In this document: positions 21,536 through 33,400 of the stretch, piece after piece | How the letters are laid out: every line of letters starts with the position of its first letter | How positions within the stretch are numbered: the stretch's first letter is position 1 | From: Euptelea pleiosperma | Lineage: Eukaryota; Streptophyta; Magnoliopsida; Ranunculales; Eupteleaceae | DNA: 64,000 nt | Reading direction: 5' to 3' | Assembly: GCA_035048495.1 (NCBI GenBank) | Contig: CM068546.1 | Coordinates: 13,832,435-13,896,434, forward strand | The notes under the pieces: model-generated | What the model was told of the DNA's origin: nothing | What the model saw: the letters and a program-made list of their open reading frames with translations, nothing else | Databases searched by the model: none | Made by a program: the position numbers and the translations under genes

Positions 21536-21699
21536 TTTGGTATCATAACCTCTTGCTGACTCTAGGGGCTTGCTTTTTCAAGCATATGCCCATTTGGATT
21601 TGAACCAACCTAATATTGATTCAATCTGAGAGTCAGTTTACCGCACCGCTCTCTTTCACCTAATCTATCTCTCTCCTCTAAGAGACTCGCATCTCTCTG

Positions 21700-22542
21700 A
21701 TGGATGCTGAACGGCCTCTATACGAGACCTACCACAATTTCTTTGAAGATCTAGGAGATAACTCTGAGCACTGGTATACCAATCCTGCATGTAGTCATGA
21801 TACTCCAGTCTCACAGAGTTTCATAGGATATGAAGCAAAGGGCGATTCAGTGCTAACATCCCTACTTAAGGATTTGAAAACATCAGTTTCCGCCCTTGAT
21901 GTTGCAGTCCAGAAGCCTGTTTATCACTCCAAATCTGTGGGATATTCCCCTCATGTCCAAGAAGAGGTCTGTAATTTTAGTACATTTGAACCTCTGCTGT
22001 AGACCTCCTACAATAACATGTATTATCCAGACAATGGAAGTCATAATCATTTTGAATGGGAACAACAGTCTTTTCCCCAGCAACATCCGTAACATGATAT
22101 GTATCATTCCGGGTTTCACCAACCCTATGGACAATATGATGAGCAGTACTCGCTGTCGTAGTACCAGCCAGATACACAGACTGAATATTTTGGTCAACAG
22201 TGGACCCCGCAGGATTTTCAGAGTCAACAGATAGTCCCAGAGTCACTTCCATCCTATAACTTTCATACTCAGTCGGACTACATTCAAGAATTGGCACCTC
22301 AGCTTCCCTTAGTTGAACTGCCACAGTCTGCTACTAAACCTAGTCTAAAAGAACTCCTCCCACAATACATCATCCAACAATCGCACTCCATGGAGAGCTT
22401 GGAACACCGTCTAGGTGAGTTAGAATCTGAGAGAGAAGAAGTCAACTTCACTAGCCAACCTATGGCTTATCTAGAGGGGAATACCATGGTCACGGTCCAT
22501 AATGAGGAGTCGCACAACTGGACCAAGTACCAGACTTTATAA
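21700..22542 (+). pseudogene. Gag-like ORF of the large-LTR element
   Basis: The frame opens at 21700 (MDAERPLYETYHNFFEDLGDN) and continues with stops at about 22000, 22090 and 22160. It has a Tyr/Gln-rich middle (YHSGFHQPYGQYDEQYS) and a later part reading KPSLKELLPQYIIQQ and MESLEHRLGELESE. The last motif resembles the region of Athila-type Gypsy gag proteins before the zinc knuckle. It follows the primer site by about 150 bp, as gag should. No zinc knuckle, protease or RT follows before the element is cut. Confidence 0.5.
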
Positions 22543-23267
22543 GAGGAAATTGAGGATGCTACAAACAAATGACTGGACTACAATATTGATGAGCCAGCTT
22601 TGATCAAGCTCTCAGCTTTGATCTTCGAAAGAGAAAACCTCACAAGGTAAATATTCAAGACTATGGCTTTTTCTCTTCAATAACAAGGACTATTCTTAGT
22701 ATTACGTGATTTGTTTAGCCCAAGAGTGCTCTATTTATAAGAATATGGAATCCCTAAGTCTGCAAGCTAGTCCTGGGGAAATGAGACCACAAAAATCGGA
22801 TCTAAAATTTGACAATTTCTGTGAAGTCCAATTGATTGTACTGTATGGGTGGGTTTTTGTTCGTAAAAGCAATCGATTGTACTTAGGGTCCAATCGATTG
22901 GATACTTTGGAAGTTCTGTCCTGTATGGTCCAATCGATTAGTCCTCACAGTCCAATCGATTGTACTCTGGGAAGTTTCTATCCCGTAAAGTCTAATCGAC
23001 TGGTTCTTATATTCCAATCGATTGTAGAGAAAACTCCAATCAATTGGACTTCCCCTAGTCAATATTTTTTACTTATTTTAGCACGAAATGACTAGGGTTA
23101 GTCCTTTGACTTAGTTCAATCATTAATCAGATTTTAATATCATATTCCTATGGTCACTAAGTCTTTTACCTTCCTATGTGAGTGGACACGATCTTTAACC
23201 GGAGAAAAGCAGTTACTCAGATGACTCAAGTCGTCAACCTTCTGATTCTTGCGATCTTCATCTTTTA

Positions 23268-23941
23268 GGCTCTGCTTGGTATGCTGTAAACAAATGCATT
23301 TGCATTAGTTTACAGTGAGTCCCACATTTTTGGGTGCTTGGTTTCCCTCCGTAAAGTGGGACCAATGTAAACTAATGCAGGGATACTGCATTCTCTTTGA
23401 ATAAACCACTGCATTATAATGCATGACAAAACCTGCTGAATTAGAATGCAAAAACTGCAATGATCCTCTTCAAAGTTTCATTTCTCAATCTTCTATTTTG
23501 TGTTCAATGTTTCCTCTTACAATTTGTTTATCTACGTCGGAATCTCGTTGGATCTCAACATAATCTGGTGAAATCTTCAATACTCTTTAAAATATCAAGG
23601 AGATACCTCACCGCAAAGTTTGAAAGACAGGAAATTTTCTCAATTACACTGAATTCCGGTGAGAAAATTGTTTAAAATGGAACTAAAAAATTAGGGATTT
23701 CGAGCACAAATTTAAGCTTTTACAGAGCAAAGATCATAGTGAAAATGGTTAGAATGAGGACGAGGGCATGGAAAACCACTTCGGATCATTAAGTGTTAAT
23801 CATAGTGCATTAGTTTATGGAGTTTTTCTCAATTGCTACCAAGCAACCATAAATTAATGCATCATAAACTAATGCACAGTAACTGAATGTATTTTCATTC
23901 ATTTGCAAAATGCATTCATTTACAGCGTACCAAGCAGAGCC
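23268..23941. mobile_element. PIF/Harbinger MITE with TTA duplication
   Basis: The ends GGCTCTGCTTGGTATGCTG and, inverted, GGCTCTGCTTGGTACGCTG are flanked by TTA (23265-23267 and 23942-23944). The sister LTR at 42975-42977 shows the uninterrupted site CTTTTAGTCTTCAC, confirming the insertion and its borders. Length 674 bp, no transposase. Interior has repeated TGCATTAGTTTA words. Confidence 0.92.
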
Positions 23942-24125
23942 TTAGTCTTCACGTAGTCGACAAAGAATGCATACCACGACATCTTTGAAGCTATACTAGT
24001 GCTCGTAGAAACAGTTACAAGAATGTTTATATCACACAGAATCTTTGCCAAAACTAGAATAAGAAATTATTCTTTACAGTTTCAAAAATTCTCCTTTAAA
24101 ATTTTTCTCAATGGGTCACATGTTG

Positions 24126-25080
24126 AGTGATATTCGCTCAAAAGTGCTTATTTTAAGCAATTATCTTATTAATGTTGTCACATTCTCCTACGTAAAACTT
24201 TAATTTTTATCAACAATTCTATATAACAGTTTCTATAATTGCGTAGAACACACTTTTTAGATGGAAATCAACTATTCGCATGAATTAAACACATTTTTGG
24301 AGGTCTACATGCATAGCCGTCTTGATTAAGCCTCATTAGTTCTTTTTCTATCAGAGGAAACCCAAGTAGACAATTTCGATGGAATGCGGGCCCACAATCA
24401 ACCTCCAGAACCTATGATCAAAGCTCAAGAGCCAACAGGCTGAGGATAAGAAGATATAAGCCAAGTGCGGAAAGAGCCAGAGAGTCGGAAAAGCCTAAGA
24501 GAAGATCAAGAGAGAAGAAGAGCCAAGCACTCCGAGAAGAGATTAAGGAGAATAAAGCTCAATCAATTAACATAACATGAAGACTTGACCAATTGGTAAA
24601 GCTTATAGAAGATCAAGTCAAAGACCAGGATTCGAGACCCTCTGCTAGCATTTTTTCTTTATTTTATAATATTTTTTCTCACCTCTCTCTAAACCCCCAT
24701 TCTCTCTCTACCCTCAAATCTCAATCATCCAATCATCTCGCCCTTCGTAATCACTCGATCTTACTACCTAACTTGGCCGATCTCCACCGTTTGATGATCC
24801 TTCCAGTCATCACCATCCTAATCTACTGTCTGATCGCCGGTAGATCATCCATCCGATCATCACCTTCCATCTTAGCATCCAACCATCTCATCATTCACCA
24901 TATTAGGATCCAACTGCTCACCACCCACATAATCATCTGAGTCATATGATCATTCAATCAACCATTTGATCTCTTCGATCGTCATCAATCTCACCATCTC
25001 ATGTTCCCTGCGCACGATTTACGTACCTTATCAACCTCTAAGTTCCCATCTCATTTTCTCCCACACGGGCCAAGTTAGTG
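24126..25080 (+). repeat. Large-LTR family fragment, plus orientation
   Basis: It begins TGATATTCGCTCAAAAGTGC and follows the 18567 LTR through the tRNA-like segment (GGATTCGAGACCCTC at about 24629) and the CT-rich block. Identity fades around 25.0-25.1 kb, where a reversed member begins. Confidence 0.65.
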
Positions 25081-26457
25081 GAACGGCTGGTGGACCATGA
25101 TGCCGGGCCATGTTGGCGGTTATGATGGACCGTAATCCATTATTAAGGAAACGTAATATTTTGAAGAGGAAATGGTAGTATTGATTTCCAAATCAAAGGG
25201 TGGTATTGCCATACTTGGCATAGAGAGATTTCAAAAATGGAAAATATTTTCCTAAAGATGTTGGTGAACATGGAGTTAATACAAAGGAGGAGAGATCGGC
25301 GGTGAGGATTGAAATTAGGGTTTTTCTGTGTTGTTTGATCGAAAACCCTAGTATTTCAACTAGATTTGTAATTTCTCCAATTTGGTTCACTTAATCTGCA
25401 AAAATGCGGACTTGCATAGTGGCTCGTGTCGGATATCGTCCGCACTCGGTGTTAGGGCAAATGATTGAACAATAATGAACGAAAAAAAAACTTAATGAAT
25501 ATGGAAGAGGTGAGAATGGTGAATCTGTGATTTTAAAATATGTTTAGGGATTTTTAGAGAGAGAAAATACTGCAATCATAAGGAACATTAATCAAATAAC
25601 AAATTACATTATAACCATTAATAATTGAAAATTCCATATTACAATAAATCGAAATTGAATAAAATTAGAATGCAATAAATGAACTATGCTAGAAAGAGAG
25701 ATATAGAGAGAGAAAGATTGAAATTTAGGTGGAGAGAGAAAGTGAATTTATAGAACTTAGAGAGAGAAAGCAAAAAGTGGTAGAGATTTAGAGATAGAAA
25801 GATTGGAAAAGCTTTAGATCTAGAGAGAGGAAGATATCAAACTTTATGATGGAGATGGAAGGATGGTGCAGTGATGCATGGAGGAGTTTGCACAGTAATG
25901 TTGGTGGATGGGCACTATGCACATGTGGAGATGGTGAGGCAGCAAGGTGATGGGCTTGTAGACCAGCAGGGGGCAGTGCACACAGGGAGGACTTTCACAG
26001 TCTGGTGTGGTCATAGTGAAGACCACAATGATGCTGGTTGTTGCTGGCAGCAACTGTGCTTAAGAAAGGGTTGAAGCAACTCGATTTGAGGAGGTTCAAC
26101 AGGCCCAAAAGTGTTGCAGATGCACGTTTAGTTGCTGACCGTGAGAGGCATGGGAGGTAATGGAGACGCCCAAGGGTTGTTGTACTTCATAACTGGGTGC
26201 TAAAAGGAGGATGGATGATGGTGGTTGTTGTAGGCTAGTATGGACGCTTGCTGTTGTCTTTCCGGTGAAGTTGCTAACCTGTAACTCAACACTAGCAACT
26301 AGTGGTGGCTATGGAAGGCTGGCGTCTGCACTGTTTTCACAGGAAAAACACCAACAGGTGGAGGTTCTTTGGATGTGCACGATCAGATGATGCACCAGCA
26401 GGTGAAGGAGATGATGGACGGTGCACCCTTGCTGGTTTGATGTAGCAGAACGGAGAG
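25080..26457 (-). repeat. Large-LTR family copy, reversed, distal part
   Basis: It contains the reversed GTCGGATATCGTCCGCAC box (25428-25445). The sequence is cut at 26457 by the Tat element and continues at 36751-39147. The small open frames here are not gene-like. Confidence 0.6.
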
Positions 26458-27337
26458 TGTGGGCAAAAATTCCTGTCTTTTACCTGCACGATCCCCGAGG
26501 ATACGGATTGGTGATTGGCGGACGAACTGCCCGGCGTGATTGGCCCTGCCTCCAAGGATCCCGAGAGAAATGTGTTGGCGCGCTCCTTGCTTTCCCGGAC
26601 CTGTCCCTTCGCGAATGCCATCGTGTCTCCGGTCGCCGCGGTACTTGCAAATCACACTCCGACGCTCAAGTCAGAATGGATTCAAATACTATGGGTCTCG
26701 TTCTTGATACCTGTCTTTTACTATCTCACTTGTACTTTTTTCCTCCCCTTTCGTCATCAGATCTTCTTTCCTTTTATAGGGCCCTCAACAAGTGTGGCGC
26801 GGTTGAGGAGCTTGTAACCGTCACTTCTTGATAACGGTTTTCCATTGCATTTCTTGGTGAGGGGAATGCTTTCCCCAGGCGCCCAGCGGCAGTTTTCTAA
26901 CAAGGCCCATCCTTCAGTCGGACGGCTTCTGCATGTGGTCCGACAAGGCTCATCCTTCAGTCGAACGGCTTCGGCATGTGTTCCGACAAGGTCCATCCTT
27001 CTATAGGACGGCTTCAGCATGTGTTCCGATAAGGTCCATCCTTCTGTCAGACGGCTTTGGCATGTGCTCCGACAAGGTCCATCCTTCTGTAGGATGGCTT
27101 CGGCATGTGTTCCGACAAGGTCCATCCTTCTGTAGGATGGCTTCGGCATGTGGTCCGACAAGGCCCATCCCTAAGTCAGACGGCTTCTGCAGTTATTCCG
27201 CCAAGGAGATGTGTTCATCAAACTGTCGGCCGAGATAGTCCATGAACCCCGGAGGTTCACATGTTGCTCCTCGGAGAATGTGCCCAGTTCATGTGACACG
27301 TGGCATTATCTTAGCCTCAGAAAGTAGGGTACTCACA
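26458..27337 (-). repeat. 3' LTR of the Tat element
   Basis: 880 bp, with borders TGTGGGC and TACTCACA (plus-strand reading). Contains seven 43-bp tandem repeats at about 26903-27203. A polypurine-like GAGAAAGGGAGCGA (minus strand, 27338-27351) abuts it, as expected for a 3' LTR. Confidence 0.92.
26903..27203. repeat. 43-bp tandem repeat, seven copies (3' LTR)
   Basis: The unit contains CAAGGTCCATCCTTCTGT and GGCTTCGGCATGTGTTCCGA. Copies differ at a few positions, and copies 1, 6 and 7 are recognisable by TGGTCCGA or TTATTCCGC endings. Confidence 0.92.
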
Positions 27338-28400
27338 TCGCTCCCTTTCTCGGCCAGTTGACACATCACCGTCCAAAGGAGACGTGTAATGATTTCGCAT
27401 TAAATGCGGGTTTTGCTAATGCCAGGGCGCGCAGGTGATAATGCCAGGCGTAGCTAGCATAAATACTCCTTGGCTCGGTCATTTTTCATTTTTACAAGCT
27501 CTGACTCTTGTTAAGGCAATTTCTTCCCCCATTCTTCCTCTTCGTCTTTTTTACAACAAAGACCCTGCCGGCACTGCGTCCATGAGTATCCTCGGCGGGG
27601 AAACCGTTGACCATTTAAAAAAATGGTTTTTCTACTGTTTTCTCACTTCTTCATTTTCTTCTTATCTTTTCTCTCTCGTTTTTATCTTTTCAATCAAACC
27701 TGTATGTCCCGTTCCTCCGAGGAATTTTCCTTAAAGGACGCCGAGGTAGTTGAGAACGTTGTCCTCGGAGAAGCCTTTTTCTCCGAAGTCCTAGATGCCG
27801 ACCCTTTTGGTCGCGCTGCACCCCCAATGGATCCTACCAGGGTCTTGACTAGTGATGCTGCCTCTTTCTCTCGTCCTTATATTTTCAGTGAGGCTGCCGA
27901 CGTGGACGACGACTGTGAGAGCCTGTACAAGCGCTACGGCATCTTCGGCGGTGTCCATATTAGGAAGGGCCGCTACCTCGGAGAACCTCTCCCTAACGGG
28001 GAGATCAGTATCTGTGAGGAGCAGTTGGAGGGAGGGATGTCCTTCCCGCTGTCTCCCCTGGCCAAGTCTTTGTTGATTTTTTACAACAGAGCACCTGGCC
28101 AGATGCACCCTAATACTTGGAGGATAATCTCCAGGATTGACACCATCTGTACCCTTGGGGATCACTCCATCGGTCGTTGGGAGATGGATTGCGCTTACGC
28201 ATTGAAGCGCACTCCCTATTCCGACCATGTCTACAGCCTGTCGGCTAGGTCAGACCCCTTCCGGATGATTGAAGACCTTCCGGATTCCCATAAGGGATGG
28301 CCTGACAAGGCCCTGATTGTCTCAGGACAATGGGACAGCACCGACCAAGCTGATTCAGGTCCTCCGATCGGCTCCGTCCAGTCAACTTTTAACCGGGCAG

Positions 28401-28491
28401 GTAGGCCGTCTAGGTTTGCACTTGCCTCTCTACTTTTTCTTCTGGACTTTATGTTAGTTTTACTAACCTTCGCCCTTTTCCCCTTTTGTAG
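28401..28491 (+). other. Intron in the accessory ORF
   Basis: CGGGCAG|GTAGGC to TTTTGTAG|ACAACG, 91 bp, pyrimidine-rich 3' end. Joining keeps the frame (..FNRA-DNVQTRG..). Confidence 0.7.
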
Positions 28492-29037
28492 ACAACGTGC
28501 AGACCCGGGGCATGCACGCTAAGGTAATTGTTGACAAGGTGTTGAGGTTCGTTGCCACCGTTCTGCTAACGTACCATTTTTGGTATGGAGAAGTCTGACT
28601 CAGCACCCGCAATAGCCGTAAGGCGGCTGCGAGGGCGGGGGTCATTCTGACCTCCCAGATAGAGGCTGTTGGCACTGATTTCGTGGCCATCCCAACAATC
28701 CCACTAACTTGCGCAGGTCCAGTCATGGAGGACCGTGGGAAGAAGAAGGTCACCATCCAATGGAAGAGGAAGCAAACAGAGTTTGGGCGCCACTCGAAGA
28801 GGGGCTTCCAGGCCTTTGACCCTCTTACCGCCGGAGCAGACGTCAACAGCTCCCTTCTCCATCCCCGCCTTTCACACCCCTCTCGGCCAAACCATCACTG
28901 AAGGCCACTCCCTCTTTGACCCTGAAGTGGCCATGGGTCTGGTGGACAGGCTTTCGTTGCCGAGAGATCGGCAACGATATGCCGACATAACTGAGCCCAC
29001 TCAGGCCTATGATGGCCTAAGTAAATCTTTCGCCGTG

Positions 29038-29114
29038 GTAAATGCATTCCTTTTTTCTTTCTTTTTCCATTACCCCCTTTTTTTGTGCTCTGACAAGTTT
29101 TTTTTTGTTCGCAG
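29038..29114 (+). other. Second intron in the accessory ORF
   Basis: GCCGTG|GTAAATG to TTCGCAG|GGTATC, 77 bp, with a strong polypyrimidine stretch. The downstream exon then reads GINAYLGLKDFVGF. Confidence 0.7.
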
Positions 29115-29949
29115 GGTATCAATGCATACCTCGGCTTAAAAGATTTCGTCGGCTTCCTCCTCAATCAGCACGTCCAGCAGGACGCCAAGGTTCTCCGCCA
29201 AAGGGAGAGGGCATACCAGGCAGCCTCTCTACTAGCCAATGCCTCCCAGAACCTCGAAGTGCTAAACCTCCAACTCCAGGCGAAGAAGGAGGATCTCGCC
29301 AAGGCCTAGGAGGCCCGTCTAGTCGCTGAAAAGAAGTTCTCGGACATCCATTCGGCTCTAGAGGCCTCCAAGTCGAAGAGGGCGGCCGCTGAGGAGGCAC
29401 TGGAGAAGATGAAGGAGACCCTGGAGCTGGTCCGCGTCGAGTCCCTTCGTCTTCAGCAATTCCAGTATTATAGAGGAGTTACGGATGCCCATGCCGACTT
29501 GGGCCAGGAGGAGTCCGCGGCTGTCGGGGAGGAGCCAGAGGGGGAGCAGTCGGCTCAAGGTGGGAACGGCCAGAGAGACCCCAAGGTCACCGGGGGAGGT
29601 GTTGGACAGTCGTCCGACATCATTGTGAACGTTGAATGAACAACTCTCTTTTTTTTCTTGATGTAGATGCCGTATGGCTTTTTTCTTATATATGAAGAAC
29701 TTCTCTATTTATTGTTCGTTCTCATATGTATATTTTTTTTCTATATAAAGACCATATGAAAATAAAAAAACTTGAACATCTTCATTCTATTGCTGATTCC
29801 TTCGCATGAATCCATCTTTCTTTACTTTTACCTTTTTGTGAGATTGGCCTTTCGGCCCAGCCATCTGCCCCATTCATATCATTCCTCTAGCTCTTCAGCC
29901 AAGAGGGTTGGGGCGTCTTGGCTTTTCATCGAGAAATTCTTCCTTCCTG

Positions 29950-30360
29950 ACGGATGCCAACTGCTCGTGTCGAGGCCCAGTTCTACGCTTGGTCTGTCTG
30001 CTGAGAAGGACTAGTCGGCCCACTTGTGGGACTTCTTCCTTCTTTGAAAAGGGTTGTAGTTCTCATGCATCAAGGCGGTCAAGGCCTGCTCTTGATGGAT
30101 GCCGACTGTACGTGTCAGGGTCCCGTTCTGCTCTTGGCTTCTCTGCCGAGAAGGACTGGGTGCCTTGGCCCACTTGTGGGACTTCTTCCTCCTTTGAAGA
30201 GGGGTGCAGTTCTCATGCATCAAGGCGGTTAAAGCCTGCTCTTGATGGATGCCAACTATACGTGTCGAGGTCCTATTCTGCCCTTGGCTTCTCTGTTGAG
30301 AAGGACTGGGTGCCTCGGCCCACTTGTGGGACTGCTTCCTCATTTAAAAATGGGTGCTTA
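29950..30360. repeat. About 147-bp tandem repeat, three copies
   Basis: Units begin GGATGCC at about 29952, 30097 and 30247. Each contains TTCTGCTCTTGGC-like, GAGAAGGACT, CCCACTTGTGGGACT and CTCATGCATCAAGGCGGT blocks. Located between the accessory ORF and the end of pol, where Tat elements often hold tandem repeats. Confidence 0.85.
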
Positions 30361-30421
30361 TCTTTTCGGTAGGCGTGATAGGTGGATTAGGACTAGATCA
30401 TATAAAACTTGGGTAGAGCTT

Positions 30422-33400
30422 TTATTGATAAAAGATCTTCAAGTTAAAAGCGTTCCAGGGCCTTTCGATTAAAGTGTCGTCTGATGCTTTTAAGAAATAG
30501 GAGCCGTGTTGTCCTAGCTTGTTGATCACATATGGTCCTTCCCAGTTAGAACCGAGCTTGCCACTATTGGTCTCTCTCGTGTTTTCAAATACCTTCCTGA
30601 TGACAAGGTCCCCTGGCTTGAAGGCCCTGTGTTTTACCCTCCTGTCGAACGTCCGCTTGATTCTCTACTGGTAGTCGGCTAGTCGGACCATTGCCTGCTC
30701 CTTTCGCTCTTCAAGTAGGTCCACGTCGCGAGCCAGTATGCCCTCGTTCTATCCCGATTCTACGGCCAATGTTCGAGAGGTTGGTGTCGTGGCTTCTGTC
30801 GGAATCACGGCCTCTATTCCGTAAGCTAGTGAGAAAGGGGATTTCCCTGTCGACCGCCTCGGGATTGTGCGGTAGGCCCATAGTATGCCGTACAGTTCTT
30901 CGGCCCATTTTCCTTTGGCTCTTTTCAATCGCTTCTTTAGTGTGTCGAGTATAACCCTGTTGGCTGCCTCTGCTAGTCCGTTGCTTTGTAGGTACCTCGG
31001 AGTTGATAGGCTTTTCTTTATCCCGAGTGTTTGACAAAAGTCTCAAATCTCGGCAGCGTCGAATTGTGTGTCGTTATCTGTCACGATTTCCTAGGGTACA
31101 CCGAAATGGCATACAATATTCTCCCAGAGAAATCTTCTAACATTTGAGGCGTGGACTTGAGGGAGCTCAATAGCTTCAATTAATTTGGTAAAGTAGTCGG
31201 TGGCCATTAGTAAGAAGCGAACATTTTTTGGAGCTCTCGGAAGAGGGTCGACTATGTCCAATCCCCATTTGGTGAACGGCCAGGCGTTGTACACCGGGTG
31301 TAGCTCTTCTACGGGCACTCTGATTAGTAGAGCGTGTTTCTAATAGCTCGGACACTTGCGGACAAGTATCTTGGCGTCCTTCTGCATGTATGGCCAAAAA
31401 TACCCTTGCGTGATTGCCTTGTGTGCCAAACTCCTCGCCCCCAAGTGGTTGCCGCACTCGCCGGCGTGTATCTCCTCTAACACGGTCTGTGATTGGGCCG
31501 GGGTCAGGCATTTCAAGAGGGGTCCGAATGTCGACTTTCGGTATAACTCACTGTGTAACAAGGTTTATCTCTTCGAGATGCCTTGAACCCGTCGTGCATC
31601 TGCTTTCGATTCCAGGAGGGTTCCTTGCCGAAGGTAGTTGCCGATGTCGTCCATCCAGCTTGACTCGCCCCCAGTGGCAACGGGTGCTATGTGCATCTCG
31701 TTTGGCTTCTGTATGCTGGGGTATTCCTGGAAATCTACTGAAATGAGTCTCAATTCCGTCTCACCTAACATTGTTGCCAGGTATGCTAATGAATCTGAAT
31801 GTCGGTTCTCTTATCTCGGGAGTTGGTGTAGCTTCAGCTGGGTGAAGCGCTTTGCCAGTCCCCTTACTATAGATAGATAAGCTGTCATTCTCTCGTCCCT
31901 TGCCTGGTAGGTTCTATCGTATTGGGAAACGACGAGCTGTGAGTCTGAGTAGACGGTTAGGTCAGTGACTCCGAGGTCCAGGGCAGCGGTAATCCTTGAA
32001 ATAACGGCTTCGTACTCTGCCTCATTATTGGATGCTTTGAAGCCGAGCTTCACGGCCCTCTCAATTCTGGTGTTCTCGGGTGTTATCAGCACAATCCCGA
32101 TTCTTGATCCGTCTTCGTTGGTCGAGCCATCCGTGAACAGCCTCTAGCCTGCCACCTGTCGAAACGCTGTCGATGCTTTGGGTAGGTGGAGGATGTCCGC
32201 ATCTTCTTCCCCGAATTGCTTGATGTCACTGATCGAGAAATCAGCTAAGAAACCTGCTAGGGCATTACCTTTCTCGGAGATTCTAGGGCTGAAATTGATG
32301 TCGTACTGTGCTAAGTGAATGGCCCACTTAGCCATTTGGCCCGACAGGTCAATCTTTCAAAGGACGGATTTAAGCGAAAACTCGGTGTAGACTGTAATAG
32401 TCCTTTCGTCGAAATATGGCTTTAATCTCCTGGACGCAAAAATTAGTGCAAGGACAGCCTTTTCTATTAAAGCGTACTTGAGTTCGACTCCGACGAGGGT
32501 TTTGCTGGTGAAGAAGACCGGTTTCTCTTCTTTGCCCAACTCTCAAAATAGTACGGCACTGATGGATTGATCCGTTGCTGCTAGGTAGAGGCCGAGAGGT
32601 TCCCCTGCTTCTGGCTTAGAGAGTATCGGTGGCTCAGCCAGATATTCTTTCAACCTCCCGAAGGCTTCGTCGCATTCGTTTGTCCACAGGAATTGTCCTT
32701 CCCTTCGTAGCAGCTTGAACAGTGGCCGACACCTATCCGACAATCGGGCAATAAACCGACTCAGCGCTGCTATCATTCTAGTCAGCTTCTGGACTTCCTT
32801 TCGATTCCTCAGCGGCTTCATTTCCATGAGGGCTCTAATCTGTTCGGGGTTGGCCTCTATTCTCCGCTTGGTTATTAAGTACCCCAAGAACTTTCCCGAT
32901 GTGACTCCAAAGATGCATTTGCAGGGGTTCAGCTTCATGTTGTATTCTCAAAGTCAGTTGAGCATTTTCTTCAGATCAGTTAGATGGCCAGCCCTCTGTC
33001 GGCTCTTGACCATCATGTCGTCGATGTAGACTTCCATAGATTCCCCGATCATGTCGTGAAACATCCGGTTGATCAGTCTCTGGTAGGATGTTCCTGCGTT
33101 TTTGAGTCCGAATGGCATTACTTTGTAGCAGAACACTCAACGATCCGTGGTGAAGGCTTTTTTTTCTGGTCGGGCTCAAAGAGTGGAATCTGGTTGTACC
33201 CGGAGTATCCATCCATGAATGATAGGATCTCATAGCCCGATGTAGATTCCACAAACTAGTCGATCCGTGGCAACGGGTACGGGTCTTTTGGGCAGGCTTT
33301 GTTCAGATTTGTGAAGTCTATGCAGACCCGTATCTTCCCTGTCTTCTTGGGAACTGTGACCACCTTGGCGAGCCATTCGGTGTTCGTTACTTCTCTGATG

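Larger units (their letters stand above)
18567..22589 (+). mobile_element. Large-LTR Gypsy-like retroelement, truncated
   Basis: The LTR is followed by a degenerate initiator-Met-type primer site and a gag-like frame, and the element ends inside that frame where the host LTR resumes. Its LTR family recurs at 24126, at 25.1-26.5 plus 36.8-39.1 kb (reversed) and at 39.3-41.5 kb. Pol is missing. Confidence 0.6.
17945..24078 (-). repeat. Reversed LTR of the CCAATCGATTGG family, interrupted twice
   Basis: Three pieces (17945-18566, about 22590-23267, 23942-24078) together match the reverse complement of the solo LTR at 15608-17184. Shared blocks are AGTATCACTAACTG, GTACACTCCAAACC, the CCAATCGATTGG cluster at 22830-23050, and the end ATTCTTTACA at 24078. 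It is split by another retroelement (18567-about 22589) and by a Harbinger MITE (23268-23941). Confidence 0.75.
27623..29639 (+). pseudogene. Antisense accessory ORF of the Tat element (putative gypsy-type transposon family, spliced)
   Basis: The plus-strand frame from 27623 shows YKRYGIFGGVHIRKG, then FPLSPLAKSLLIFYN and APGQMHPNTWRIISRID. This is the layout of the plant family annotated in Pfam as putative gypsy-type transposon (PF04195-like), which accompanies Tat elements. Introns with good GT-AG borders are visible at 28401-28491 and 29038-29114. The last exon (29115-29639) encodes a long coiled coil with acidic tail (EESAAVGEEPEGEQ). A TGA lies near 28598 and a TAG at 29307-29309. The segment 28500-28900 shifts frame, and another intron may exist there. 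The ORF lies on the opposite strand to gag-pol and must use its own promoter, possibly near 27.5 kb. Its function is unknown. Confidence 0.72.

Noticed and set aside
26903..27203. 43-bp repeats as a CRISPR-like array
   Set aside because: Units are contiguous with no unique spacers, lie inside a retrotransposon LTR, and the genome is eukaryotic.
26337..27238. Overlapping frames of about 90-136 codons in the Tat LTRs
   Set aside because: The same frames recur in both LTRs and through the 43-bp array. They are repeat translations.
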